64,000 nucleotides of DNA, from contig JAPEUQ010000023.1 in the NCBI GenBank assembly GCA_027946365.1, positions 186,001 to 250,000 of the forward strand, given 5' to 3'. Below, in pieces: positions 11,050-23,389 of the stretch. Source of the stretch: Kalmusia sp. IMI 367209. Taxonomy: Eukaryota > Ascomycota > Dothideomycetes > Pleosporales > Didymosphaeriaceae. Every line of letters starts with the position of its first letter. Within the stretch, counting starts at the first letter, position 1. The translations under genes were made by a program, and so were the position numbers. The notes beneath the pieces are model-generated. The model saw nothing but the letters and a program-made list of their open reading frames with translations, ran no database searches and was not told where the DNA came from.

Positions 11050-11974
11050 TGACCAGGACGCTCTGTTCGAGAATCCCTTGTTTCCTCACATGCGCAGTTT
11101 CAATGTCGCATTTCGGTGGCAAGTCGCGACAGTGCGCCACTTTAGGACTTGGCTGGTCAAGGGTAAGAGTGGGGTCGGAGAGAGTACATTCGATCTGAAT
11201 GCTTTCAATTTGGTAGCTTCTTTCTTTCTGTTTGGCACCGTCGTTCTTGTAGGCTTATAGTGATTCGTGCCTTGTTCATTTGTTCGGATCTTGGCTTCAG
11301 TGTAGAATACTCCGGAGTTATCGATAAGGACAATTTCATTCATGTCTGATTAATTTCTGTTCAAAATGTGGGCTTACAACCATCGGGCATACATGCCTCG
11401 CGGGGATCATTACCCAATTTTGTCAATCTTGTCACGTCACCCAGTACGGGCAGACGTGGTTCTACGTTGCTGAGCAAGACTTAGACAGAGTTGTGATTAA
11501 CTCACAATTTGATCAGTCACAGACCAGCTAGCCGAGTCGCCGCGTAGGTGACTGTAGATGAAATCCATGGCTTGATCGATGTGTAGCAGCTTATCGATCT
11601 CCGAAGGCATGCATAGCGCTGGCTCATAAAGGCCAGGTGGCTGATAATAGGTTGTGATTGTTGAGAATGGCGTACTAAGGTCAAAAAAAATCACAGGGCT
11701 TTTAGCAATTGTTAACTGGCGTTGTATTTGTAGTCAGCGCCAAGGCTAGTCATCTATTTCCCAGCCCTGAATCAAAACTTCATGCTTTGTCTCATAGTGT
11801 AACCCTTGTTAGACGTCTTGTTGTTAAGCTGTAGCAGCGTAGTATCAAGGTAATCTCTAAGTAATTTTTGGAGTTGATTTTTACGCCGGTGACTTGATAA
11901 GCCTGTTTAATTTGCTCTTAGGTGCGCTCTTACTAATAGCGGTCAAAGGTCCCCTCATTCAGTATGCGCCTCGT
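11050..11974. other. Convergent spacer
   Basis: 925 bp between the 3' ends of the gene at 8942 and the kinase-like gene. There are a few short open frames but no gene or repeat that I can support. Confidence 0.45.
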
Positions 11975-13465
11975 CTACGCTAGCGCTGCTTTAGTCTTTT
12001 CCAACAGCGAATTTGTGCTGTCAAGGATGCCATTGATAGCTTTGCTTTCCTCCTTTAAGATACCGAAATTGCTCGTAAGTTCGAGCAGGTCCTGTCCTTC
12101 GCGGGCGAGTCTGCAATTGATCATACAAGCCTTCCCACGCTTTTCCTTAACTAGAGTCTTATGTAATTCAACTTCATCTATGAGCTCACCGAAGAGTAAG
12201 ACGATGGTGCTGTCGCCTTGACTGATTTGCCATCACACACCATTTTCAGACTTCCTCAACCTGCTTTGTGGGGGCCTTTCCCAGCGAAAGATATATTGTC
12301 CTTTCTCCGTTGCAATGCGCCTCGTCCGCGGACCCGTTGCCCAGGTCGTCTCCCCGCTCGAGGTCGTCCCAAGCTCGAATGGTACACTATAGTCGGGCGG
12401 CGTTGGTAAGTCTGGGCATATGATTTGGTTGGGTGCATTGAGATATCGTTCCATGTCATCGCCGGATCGTCGTGTCTTTACCCACTCGTTCAAAAAGGTG
12501 CGGAATGTCGATACGCAAGAGTCAAGTTCGCGGTTGCAAGTCCACTCTGCTTTATTCTGCACTGTGTCCATGCTTCGATCCCAGTGAGGGATGCTTGTGA
12601 AGTGCACATCGCCCGTAATGAGCTCGTATAAAGTGAACACAACGCCGGCCACGTCGTCTCGCCCAGTCAGTAAGTTTCTCTTCCCATGTGCAGCCCAATT
12701 AAAGTCGAAGAGAAGAACGTGATGTGTCTCGGGATCGATGAGCAGATTTCGGGGCGCAATGTCTTGATGCATGATTCCCAGATCTAGATTTAGAAAATCA
12801 ACGAGTTGAATGAGTTGTTGCATCCACTCAAAACGAAAAGGCACCTTTGACTTATCAAGGGTTCCGCCGGGGACATATTTTGTTGTAAATCCAATCACCC
12901 GAGACTCCACATCCTCAATCACTACGCGATCGAGTGGCATTATATTTGGATGTGGCGGCAGATTTTGGAGAAGATGAAGTTCATTCCACGCCATCTGCAA
13001 CATCCGAGGCTTTTCAAAAGGGTTGAACTTGAAGACAACCCTATGAGGAATCCCGGATTCGTCGTAGTATGATGACAGATCAACTCCTGGTCCAAGTCGA
13101 TCGAGTTCTTGCAGTTTAGAATACTGGATTGTACGGCAACCGTGGAGCGATTTAGTGGTCGAGAGAGGAAGATATCCAACAAACGTAGTATCATCTTCGC
13201 TCGGATCTGTGGAGACTTCAGAAATGAGCCCTTCGTCATCTACGGTGACCGCGCGAACTTCGGGCGATAGGTGATCAGCGAATCGTGCCAGTGTGGAAAC
13301 CTCGACGTCCTCTTCAGGTGGGAAGAGCTTAGCGGTGCCTTTAACCTTGATCATGCGTAGTTGATCCCAATCCCAGACGTTGCAATGAGTTTCGGTCTTA
13401 GGGTTTTCGCTCAAGCCAAAATACCCCTGGCCCTGGGACATAAACCTTTCTTCAGGTTTGATCAT
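11975..13465 (-). CDS. Divergent fungal protein-kinase-like protein with C-terminal coiled coil
   Basis: The main frame (13465-12233) encodes 410 aa. A kinase-like fold is visible: VVFKF with K146, a helix with E162, the catalytic loop HQDIAPRNLLID (233-244, HRD replaced by HQD, N240 kept), and DFN at 254-256 instead of DFG. No glycine-rich loop is obvious, and the first 110 residues are family-specific. I recognise the type as one of the lineage-specific fungal kinase-like families; substrate unknown. The frame meets TGA at 12233-12235 but stays open in the same frame to TAG at 11975. A 63-nt intron, GTGTGT (12240) to CATAG (12178) with a CTTAC branch candidate, removes the TGA and keeps phase. 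It adds 67 residues (start DEVELHKTLVKEK) that look like an amphipathic coiled coil, total 475 aa. That second exon is inferred. Confidence 0.7.
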
Positions 13466-16400
13466 AATGGATTGAAGGAAAGGGTTGATATGGGTTTGGG
13501 CCGTTGATGTGGACGCAAGACTAATCTCGACAGGGATTGTCCTGGGCTTTAAATAGGAAGGCTCGAGGGCTCGCTAATCGGCGAATCCTCGGCCAAAGTG
13601 AAAGGTTCCCTTCACCTAATTAAATCTTGAAAGCTTGCTTAGTCTATCCAGTCCACATCGTGATCGTTTCAAGAGTCTTGCTTGCAACTTGGATATAATT
13701 GTGCTCTGTCTTGTGACTGGGGTTGTGCACACTTAGGTGCTGAATTGGCAAACATAATGGGTCGCAGTCGCAAACGCAGCACAAGACACGTGGGTGCTTC
13801 TAATAATATGAAGTGAGTGGTAAGTTTGCGCGGTGTTAACGTTGGAACCTTTAAAATATCGTTAATGATATTGTCTACCAGCACAATAGATGCCGCGATG
13901 AACTGTATACACTTGGATCTTTTTCACATACTGAGATCTGTCGCCTGAATTTCTGCACACGATTCTCCGACTGCAGCGTAGAAAATCCAAGCGCGCGCGC
14001 TCCATTGTGGCACTTCCCGTGCCAGCCCAATGCAACCATGTGATGATCCCCCAGAGATCACCAGATAGAGGGGATCTCCTCATTTAGGACTTGGAGTCGT
14101 TTGAGCGGGCATGTGAGACTACTATCAGCAACGAGTTAAACCCTATCTAAGATTCCCGAACGTCCTCAGCCGTAACAAGCATTCGATCCTCTCATTACCG
14201 TTCAACCCTTTACCGTTACTCAGATATTGTTATAAGGCTCTCGATCAACATGGCAGAGCAGATTTCAGCGGATCGAATAGGAGCTCATGTCGTGGATCAT
14301 CTGATTCACGACTCCTCCAATCCAAACAGCTACACCTACGGCTGGTATGTTTACTACTCGTCCGTCTGCAACCATGCATACCAGAAGGTACCATACCGAT
14401 GTGGTAGTCGCACCGCAATATCTGGGAAGAGTGGTTTCTGCAAGATCCCTGCACCGACACACATTATCCAGGTGGCGCAAGTCAACGCGCGTTGTCGATA
14501 TTGCTAAACTGGTATATATGTGGAAGCGAATTGCTAGTTTTGATAGGCTTACTGACTATGGAATAGCGATGATCACCTGAATCATTGCCGCAACAGAGAG
14601 TCCTAAACGTAGGTAAGAAAATAAAAATTGCTGATGAGGAAACGAGGAGCAGGAGCTCACCATATCTCATGACTGCTATGTTCAAACACATGTTCTACCT
14701 AACATCAACAAGCTCATATTGCATCTACACGGACGTTAGTCGTTTGGTAGCCAGATCAAGTAGTCTAGGAGGTGGTTGTAACTTTGCATCAATCACTTTT
14801 TCCACGATTTAGGCATCTCTGACTCCCTACAGGGAAACTACCACCACGGCCACAATGATGGGTACCCGAAGCTCTATCAATTCTGGGACGAGAATTGTAA
14901 CACGGCTGCCTTAATTTACTTGTAGATGCACTTGGAATCGGCTGTTCAGCACTCAAGGTAGTCTTTGATACAGTCTGAGTATGGTTCAGGAGGCAGGAGA
15001 TGGATGAGGAAGGCGGCGGGGCCAATTGATCTTATGCTGATATCCATATTGTTGAGATCAATGAACAGGTATTGGTTTCTTATTTCATACTAGAGCTGTG
15101 GGTTAGTGTCGAAAGTTCCACGGGATTATGCACTAGTATGTTTAATACTATCTTAAGCTAGTCAAACCAGCATTTCATTTGTCTGAGATTTTTCTTTCAG
15201 TATTTCGTTGTATCTTAGTCATAGCAGCCTCTGACTGCTCTACTCATTGAACGGTGCCCTTCTCCAGACAGGAATAACAAAGACTTGATTTTTTTACAAG
15301 AACTACTAGCAGTAAATCTAGTTTTGGCTATCTGCCCTAAATCTTTCACTAAGCTGATACACTGAAAATTCTTGGTCATCAGATGGGCAATAGCCAATAT
15401 CGACTTCCCGCTCATCAACTCGAAAACCGGCACATCCACCACATATTTACCTGTTCTAGAGGGAACGCACGTGCTAGTTTCCTGCCCAGGAACTCAAGGA
15501 CGACGCGAATCATCTCTTCCACATTCTTAACTTGTCGAAACAGCGCTGCCAAAGTTCGTAACATTAGTCTGTGTGGAGCCGCTCGATATGGCTTCTGCCA
15601 TCTCGCAGTGGATCGTTCGGCATCCGAACCTACCACATGATCAAGATATGGGGCATATCGCTGCATTTCGTCATTGGTCTTATGTGCGTAGACTCTTCCA
15701 CTCTCACTGCGAATATGAGAGTAACGTCGCTTTTGTAATGCATCTGGACTACAGATGTGGTTCATACAGTATACTTCGTCAAGTTGCTTCGTTCTGACGA
15801 TGTGACTTAGCAGATGACTGGCGTCGCCCTATTGACTGTCTGGGATATCGGGCCCGGTTTCCTCATCATGGACACTCCTTCGTATCCCGGGGATGTTAAA
15901 GCCTTGACGATACCTACATCTGTCTCGTCGTTCTCTCCTTCGTGGTCGGATGGAAGCGGACGGAAAAATGGCACGTGATGTACAGGCTGAAGTCTCGAAG
16001 ATGTTGTAGTGTGTTTAATAATGGAAGAGACTTGAATACGTGTGACTTAATTTCAAGGAGCAGCGCCGATGATATTGGACACAGCAGCAATACTGTACTG
16101 GACTCGAAGGAATGCTCAGATCAGTCAGGTGCAAATTGCCTGGGATACTTGATGTAGAAAACCGTATTTGGATGGCCCGAGATGTCATGGAGCAATATTC
16201 AGCGCACTCTATACATTATCTTGATAAGTTTGGTGATGAGATTATGCGAGATATTGATCATTTCTCCATTCAAAGAATAAAGCTATATTATGCATTTAAA
16301 TGCATTGATATAACAACTATTCACTCCTTTTATTTGTTCTTTTAGATGAACCGGCTTTGCATGTAGCTGCTATAAAAGCAAGATCGAATCGCAGATAAGC

Positions 16401-17195
16401 ACGCTGTTATCATGATCACGCGGGAAGAGATGTCATCTAACTGCGTTGCGTAGGGTCCCACAACTTGCGCGAGAAGGAAGTGCATATATGAGCACGAACC
16501 GCGCATAACGGCGCATAGAGGTACAAGGCTCCTCCCTATAGAGGCAGCAGCTCATAATTCACCACTGTTGCCCTTGTGACCATCAAAATTGCGCTTCTTA
16601 AACAGCGTCGTTGTTCATCCGTCTCACATTTCACGCCAGTTACTAATATGGCCGCTACAACAAACCATGCAGATAGTAAGATTCGAGGACTGGGCTCTTG
16701 GAATCGCTCTGGTGCAAATACATCATAACTACGTCAAATCAGCTGACTGCGACTACCTTGATTGTTTAATCCTGGTGTCTCCCTAACAAGGTGAATGTAA
16801 GAGCCTTCATTGCAGTATTCTTGGTCACCGTCTTAGCTATCAACTACTTTGGTATTTGATTTTTTGGCGACCTTCAATTGTGGTTTAGCTCGATCAAAGT
16901 AGTCATCATTGTAAGAAGTAATTTCGAACAGAAGTGCCTTGATATTCTAACAAGACATATAGACCGGGGTTGTTCTTCTTACTGTTCTCCTTGCTGTTGG
17001 TGCTGGTCCCGGTTCGTCATTATCACCCAACGCTCAGTCTCGCACGCAGGCAATGCAGCATAATCAGAAACAACCCTCTCCGTAGTAGGACTGCACGCTG
17101 CACATTAAAGTTCAACTTAGAATTTAACACGGGCCCTTGTTGTCGAGCTAGCGCTCGCAAACCCTTAGATTTGGACGTGCTACTAACCCGCACCC
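13466..17195. other. Gene-poor, decayed-looking region
   Basis: About 3.7 kb with no intact gene, lower G+C by eye than its flanks and frequent stops in all frames. It contains a short ATG frame at 14250 (MAEQISADRIGAHVVDHLIH) that stops making sense after about 30 codons, and a broken minus-strand frame at 15215-15765, listed separately. I found no clear terminal repeats or transposase motif. Confidence 0.5.
15215..15765 (-). pseudogene. Frameshifted remnant of an unidentified protein gene
   Basis: A minus-strand frame from 15765 reads as protein-like sequence (RYSHIRSESGRVYAHKTNDE, later NVEEMIRVVLEFLGRKLARA) to about 15432. Sense then appears to continue in another frame (GKYVVDVPVFELMSGKSILA, then LMTKNFQCISLVKDLG). 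An unspliced frame change of this kind points to a decayed gene. I do not recognise the family. Chance juxtaposition of two open frames cannot be excluded. Confidence 0.35.
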
Positions 17196-20100
17196 TCACC
17201 GAAAGTAAAATGCCTGCCTCAACGGCTTCTCAAACCGTCCCAACTTCTCAAAATCCTCATACGCAAACCCTCTCATAATCACATATCCCACAATCTCATG
17301 ATACCCCTTATCCTCCATCTCCCGCACCACCATCGGAAACTCCGTGTTCTTCAGCACCACCACCTTATCTCCCACTCTGATATCCGAAACCCCCTGGCAG
17401 CCTATGCCTACAAGTCCAAATTCTGTAGAGAAAAACGTGCGGCCAGAGAGTGAAGTCGCGTACTCGTAGGACTCGCGGTGGAACGCCTTTTCGTTGTGAT
17501 GGAACATGCTATTTGCTAGGATGTCTGGCTTTGCGTCTTCTAGCTTTGCGGTTGCGGTCTCAGTCGTAATTTTAAGCGTCTCTGACGCCGCCTGTCCTTC
17601 TTCGCGTACTGTCTGGTACTGTGCGAGCATCGCCGAGACGTCTTCGTCGTCCGGGAACTTGGCGGCGAGAGATTCAAAGTACTGGCGTGACTCATTGAAA
17701 ATCATTTGTCTCAGCGTTTCTTGTCTGTCATTGTCTTCCGCTATCCTTTTTATTAACGTGTCACTGTCCAAGATTCTTCGATCGCGGTATTGGTGGTAGG
17801 AGTCATGCGTTGTACTGGATCTTGTTTTGGCAGAGTCTGGAAAGGCTCGGATGGCGTTAGCGTAGCTCAGGATCAGTCGCACTCGCATTCGAACCTCCTC
17901 CTCATGCTCGCATGCTGTAATATGGTGCTGCAATAATTCATAGCAGGGTTTTATTTGCGCAGCTACGCCGGACTTATTGCTCGGACCCCAATTTGTAGCG
18001 CTCTGATTATTTGCGGAAGCTTTGATATTGCGTAACTTGGCAGAGATAGCAGAAATTTGCGACTCAGTGTATTGGCAAGGCAGACTTGACTTCCTCAAGT
18101 GTTCGATCTGATCTAAAAGATTTGGGTAATCGAACAGTGCGGCGCCAAATAGGTCTGTGGCAGAGTGATTGCTTTCCTGCAGAAACAAGTACAGAGTCGA
18201 GAGCCGAGTGCATATCTCTATAAATGCGGACGCCATCCTCAGGTGCTCATGGATTTGAAAGCTAATCGGAAGCCGGGCTTGAAGAGTAGCCAGGGTAATC
18301 TCTCTAGAAAGCCCTTGTAACTGCTCTACTAAGCTTTCGCACGTCAACATGTGAGAATTAAAGGCATCTTTGATTTCGTTGACGAATGGGTTGAAGGTTT
18401 TTTTAAGGATATCGTGCTTCTCAAAGATATTGAAAGGCGGTAGCTCAAAGACTATGCTCTCCATGTCTCGTTTGATGGTGGGAGATATCCATTTTCGTAC
18501 GAGAGCTCTAGAGTGGAGCATCGGCAGTGCCTTGAACACTGGAGGGGCCTTTCTGAGCAAAGCTGCACTTGGGGTGGCGGCAAATATGTTCTCGAGAAAC
18601 CACAGCTCCTGGACAGTGCTTGGCCAATCAGGCTGATTGATTGCATATACGTGGTTTACCGAGTCTAGTAGGTATCCCTCCATAGCCAGAACGCCACCCC
18701 GAATGGCGAGTGGACAGGGTGAGCTTTTCCTCAACTTGCCGTAATCAAACAAGTTATACTCCAGGAACGCGGACTCTGGTATCGGTTTAGTAAAATCCGG
18801 GACCCAGGAAGGCATATTAGGAGAGAGTCTATAAGGATACCACCAGAATACCTGCTGCCATCCATCGATAGCAAGAATCCAGGTTGCAAGCTTATGAAAA
18901 GTGGTTCCGACGGGCTCTGAATAATTTGGTGTGAAAACAGCTTGCGCGACTGGGTCCAAGAAGGAGCGCATCCCATATATCCTATCTCGAGGGTTGGTGC
19001 ACCTCAGATTAACCTTTTTGAGAATACCCCTTGGTAACCACAGGTGAGGAAACTCGGATCGATTGTGAGCCGAACGGAGCGTTAAGACGCCATAGACATG
19101 AAGTATTTGCCTCATAATGGGCTGCCATGACATCAGAACGTCGATATCGAGTTTGAAGCCTCCGGCAAATGGTACAAGGTGTGTCGCGACCTTTCCTTGC
19201 AGCATTCTCCAGTCCCTTAGCAGAGCGGATATATGAATGGAGCTCTTTCCGAGGTGGAAAGTCGGATTGGTTTGTGCAAGGCTGTACTCTTGCTGAACCC
19301 AGATCCTGTTCCACCATGGCAGATGACAGAAATGGACGAAAGCTTCCAGTAATTGTCGTATGTCGCTCTCTTTCTGGCCCAACTCTTCAACAGCCTTCTC
19401 TGCTGAATCTTCTCCATGTACGTCTCGGTTGAGGAAGGAGAAGAGCGTCACGCTGACAGTTGCTGGCTCGCCGAGATAGACAGCGACATGGTTCGCGGAC
19501 CGATATATCTCTTCCATCATGCAGATCTGGGTCTCTTTATCTTTGTTATCGTTTTGGTTTACACACACTGCATCTACCCATAGGACACGAGGGCTCTGTC
19601 TCGGTCGCAGAGCTTGAAGTGCATGGTGGAGATTTGGAGTTATCTTCATTATGGTGCCATCGATATCAAGGAAATAACTGGCGTCCGCTTCCATATCCCC
19701 CCACACGTATGACAAAGCTTCATATATTGGTCCTGACGACAGATTCACGCAAAACATTGTGGCTTTCAGCGTGGGGCCATCTTCAGGCAAGAGTGCCAAT
19801 ACTCGTATGGTATCCCCAGGTGTGGCTATTCGATGCGTTTGATAAAGCTTGTCGACGGCCGGTTCCGGTTCGTCCCGCGGCATGTCAACTTCAAGAGCTG
19901 GTGCAGTTGATTTTCCAGCTACTTTCAATGCTGCCTGCACCTGCTCTATAAGTGCAGGTTGTAGATCTTCCTCGGATGCGGTCTCACCAAGCCTCCACTG
20001 CGGCAACTCTACATTCGAGAAACCTAGGGCAAAAAAGTTAGACCTGAGCCTTGAGATAGTACTTAGACAAAAAATTCAGTTTAGCTGACCTTTTGATCCA

Positions 20101-21509
20101 AAGAAAAGGCCTAGTAAGATCGGTACGCTATGGGTTATCCACGATTTGTACCATTTTAGCCTTTGTATAGGTGACGTCTTGGCTTTCACTTCATCAACAT
20201 GCGCGGGCAGAGCGTCGCTTTCGAGGAAGTAGATAGGATTGCGAAACTCTTGAAGCTCTTCCGGCTTCCCGAGGCGTTCCCAGTGATCTAAAAACGCAAC
20301 GGTGGTTGCTTGCTTAGTTTTCTGGTCTAGGAGTCCACGGAGCCATAGACGAACTTGTTCCTCATTTTCTATCCCTCCAGTAGAATTTTGGTCTGAGTTT
20401 CCTACTCCTAGGATGTAGAATGCGTGGCCTGCGCATGTAGTCGTGATTGGTTCATTTTGCTCGGTACGTGCCATCCACTTTAAGTAACAGTCATCGCAAA
20501 CAAACACGAACAGACACGACTTGCAAGCCAGCCATCGTGTGTCAAGTTTGATTCGTTCCTTACAGGTGTCGCAAGAACCGAGATTTGTTGATTGTTTGAA
20601 TGCAAAGGATGCATTCGCCGCGTCGTTGCTCCGCAGACACATGAGTCCCAACGCCCAGATAGGACTCCGTTCAACTTTCAATATCCGTTCGCATAGCTGG
20701 GTGAGCTTAACAACGCACTGGTATCGCGGTCGGTCATTCCGAAGCGGCTGCTGATAGAATTGTTGAAGATAGCTGAACGACAGCATCTTGCCCATGGCTA
20801 CAGTAGTAGTATGAGTGTCTCCGAGTGTTCTACTAGAGTTTTCGAACGCATGCTCCAGCACGTCAACCGCCCCGTCGTGATAGTTCCGATTTCGAAAGTC
20901 GAGCCCCAGTTGATACAGCATCAGCCTTACAATATCCATTTCAGTCTTGTGTAGCGCACGCATTTCGCTGTTCATAACAGCCCCGAGTTTCCGGGAACTT
21001 TCCACGCCTCTCTCGAGCAGGCTAAGCGCTTCTGTCAATTTCCCACGCTGGATGTACACATCTGTCAAGCTGAAGGAGGTCGCAATCGTATCGCCATGGG
21101 TGCGTCCTGCTGTCCTCTCGTCGAGCATCAGCATCCGCTGAAGCACGCTCTCTACGTTTGCGCTTTCCCCAATTTTTTTGTAGAAGTCGCATAGTTTCCC
21201 GAGGGCTGATGATACTTCCGGACTGTACGGGCCATGAATCTCTTCGGCATCGTGCAGCTTTCGCAAGCATGTTGCTTCGTCCATGACCACTTCGTCCGTG
21301 ACCACTTCGTCTGCGACCACTTCATGATTCACCACCTCGTCTGTGACCAATTTTGTGGGGCTAGAGACTGCTGATGGGGGAGTGGTCCCAATTGCTCGTA
21401 ATGAGAGCGCGACTCTAAACACTATCGCGGTGAATACGCCCAAAAACGTGACGGGGAATAATATTCGAAATACAGATGCGTACCCGCTTCTGAGCCATTT
21501 TGTGATCAT
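17196..21509 (-). CDS. TPR - ZZ-type zinc finger - HET domain fusion protein
   Basis: Two long frames abut here. The upstream one (21509 to 20090) has an ATG, a hydrophobic N-terminal helix (about residues 15-37), a run of DEVV repeats (54-79), TPR-like helices of kinesin-light-chain type (about 80-290), and a ZZ-like zinc site (C313, C316, C329, C332, C338, C341, C359, H362). The downstream one (to 17196) has no ATG before its 42nd codon. It carries a HET domain: EALSYVWGD at 575-583, LWVDAVCVNQ at 621-630, WWNRIWVQQE at 710-719 in fused numbering. A 66-nt intron (20089-20024: donor GTCAGC, branch CTAAC, acceptor CCCTAG) joins them in phase, giving 1415 aa. HET domains trigger incompatibility or cell death in fungi; TPRs usually serve as sensors. 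The C-terminus (GDKVVVLKNTEFPMVVREME) is the usual HET-protein tail. If the splice is wrong, the HET gene would start at ATG 19883 and the TPR-ZZ gene end at 20076. Confidence 0.72.
21276..21350 (-). repeat. 15-bp coding repeat, five units
   Basis: Five tandem 15-bp units encode variants of VTDEV, V(N/A/T/M)-(H/D)-E-V, near the N-terminus of the TPR-ZZ-HET protein, just after its hydrophobic helix. Two units are almost identical. Confidence 0.8.
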
Positions 21510-23389
21510 GGTTGCGGGAGGTAGGCACCTCTAGCGAGACACGGTATGGCCTGACTGTTGCGGAAATCATAGTAAAGGAGGTCGGAGATGCCAGGAAGCA
21601 GAGATAGAGGATGCGGTGCGCCATCGCACAGTGGCTGCAGGACCAAGTCGAACTAATGCAGGTGTCGTATTCAGCCTCGTGGGGATTTACCGAGGCTGTG
21701 TTCCTCGTATTACGCGCATTAGATACATTTTGCACAACACTGGTCAATGCTGAGTTCCGGGCATCGATAATCTAAACAGGGAGACTTGGAATTTGAAGTC
21801 GAGGTGCGATGGTTCTGTAATAAACCATCGCATTTGGTCCATCTAATTGGCATAGGTATCGAATGAGATGAATGATAATGAGTTGCTAGATGACATGGGT
21901 AGCGACGTCGAGACTTGTGGCGAGCCATGTGCTGTAACGGAAAGCAATAAGAGGGGTACTCTTACTGTACATAGTCAAGGGCGGCAGAGAATGAACGTGT
22001 TAGGTTCTTCTCAATCTAGACTAGCATTACCGCTTCTACCTGACCTTGATCTCGCCCTAATTTGTGAACGGGTTTGCAAGCAGAATGCCTTATGACCTGC
22101 GACATATATTGCCATCGAACACCAAACAGTCTTCTTGGCTGTAGTCGAAAGAGTCAATGCACAATTGCGTATCGGTTGTGGAGCACGAGTTTAACCCGAA
22201 ACTGTCGACACAATCCGCGTTCAAATGCCAGCCATGTCGTCGGATTTCGAATTTCCACCGCATTGTTGATGCAAAACTTAGCGAGCGCCTGGTGGGCGAT
22301 CTCGAAAGGTAGCTGAAAGATTTCGGCTCCTCGCTGTGCCTTATCAGCTCGCGCCCCATGGGCGTAACGGAACGAACATCTGCAGGTTGGTGTCCTATGA
22401 ACGCGCGCTACGCAAGCGTTCCAACTAATCCAGCAGCATATTCCCCATACGTATATGCTTGCAGTACATCATTAGCATTGTCGGTCAAAGCAGAAAAGGC
22501 TGATTACATTCAGGGCTCTTTGGGGATGAAAGCTTACAGGTGCATGGGAGTCTACAGCGAGTATACCGTTCCAACGAGATCGTTCGTCATTCAAAGTCAA
22601 CTATCAATCACGGCTGCACAGTCCGGCTCAGCGTACCAAGATCTTATGCGCCAATGGTCAATTAATATTCAACACTTAAGGGAATAATTATCAATTGGGT
22701 GATAATGTATACATAGTGCGGCGGCCATGGGGTCCAAACGCCTGCAGTCTGTAAGACAGACCTCGACTGTGGGAAGGAACGTCTTATACGGCCCGAATTG
22801 ATGATTGACTTATCCCGACATTAGTGCAGACTCAATTAGCGCTGTCGGCGGTCACTCGCATGATGCAAATTGATCTAACATATGCGTACTGCAGCACCAG
22901 TTGCCTGAATCAAGATCTGAGCCGCTATGGCCGTAACGTCGTCTATACGCCCTCAGCACGCTACTGCAGCGGGTTTTCAGCCACTGCAGCGCTAGTGTTG
23001 TCTTCACGGACAGAGTCGTTCTCTAGGAATCGATCTGCTACGCTGTTACATCGAGTTCTTGATACTAACCCAAGATAGATAATGCTACCGCGACTTATAT
23101 ACATGCTTATGAGGTCCTCTCGCTGTAGGTAGTATGGGCAGCATACTTGTAACGGGGTATCAGAATACTTAGTGTGATAAGATTGACGATTAAGGCGTAG
23201 AAATTCAAAGCTTGATATCCGTCTGTTAAGCAATCCAAACTCAAAAGAAACATCGAGCTCTATGACGGCGATTCAAAACATTGTAGCGGCTGAACGCGTG
23301 GATGTGACCCTCACTATCAATCTAGCTCGTTATCCCGGAACTTTCCTTCCCTGATACCTTCGCCCACCTTCTCGTTTTTGTCTCCATCC
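21510..23389. other. Gene-poor region between HET gene and REV3
   Basis: About 1.9 kb. Short frames on both strands (for example 22358-22687 plus) show no family features, start/stop context or splice pattern that I can support. It may be degraded repeat DNA; no terminal repeats were found by eye. Confidence 0.45.

Noticed and set aside
14250..14507. 85-codon frame beginning MAEQISADRIGAHVVD
   Set aside because: Only about 30 codons look coding and no downstream exon could be found, so it is noted in the region entry but not called.
13466..17195. A transposon or RIP-mutated repeat
   Set aside because: The region looks decayed, but I found no terminal repeats, transposase or reverse-transcriptase motif, and I cannot compute a RIP index here.
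17196..20006. HET frame as a stand-alone gene starting at 20006
   Set aside because: Codon 20006 is TTG, there is no ATG for 41 codons, and a good in-phase intron joins it to the upstream frame.
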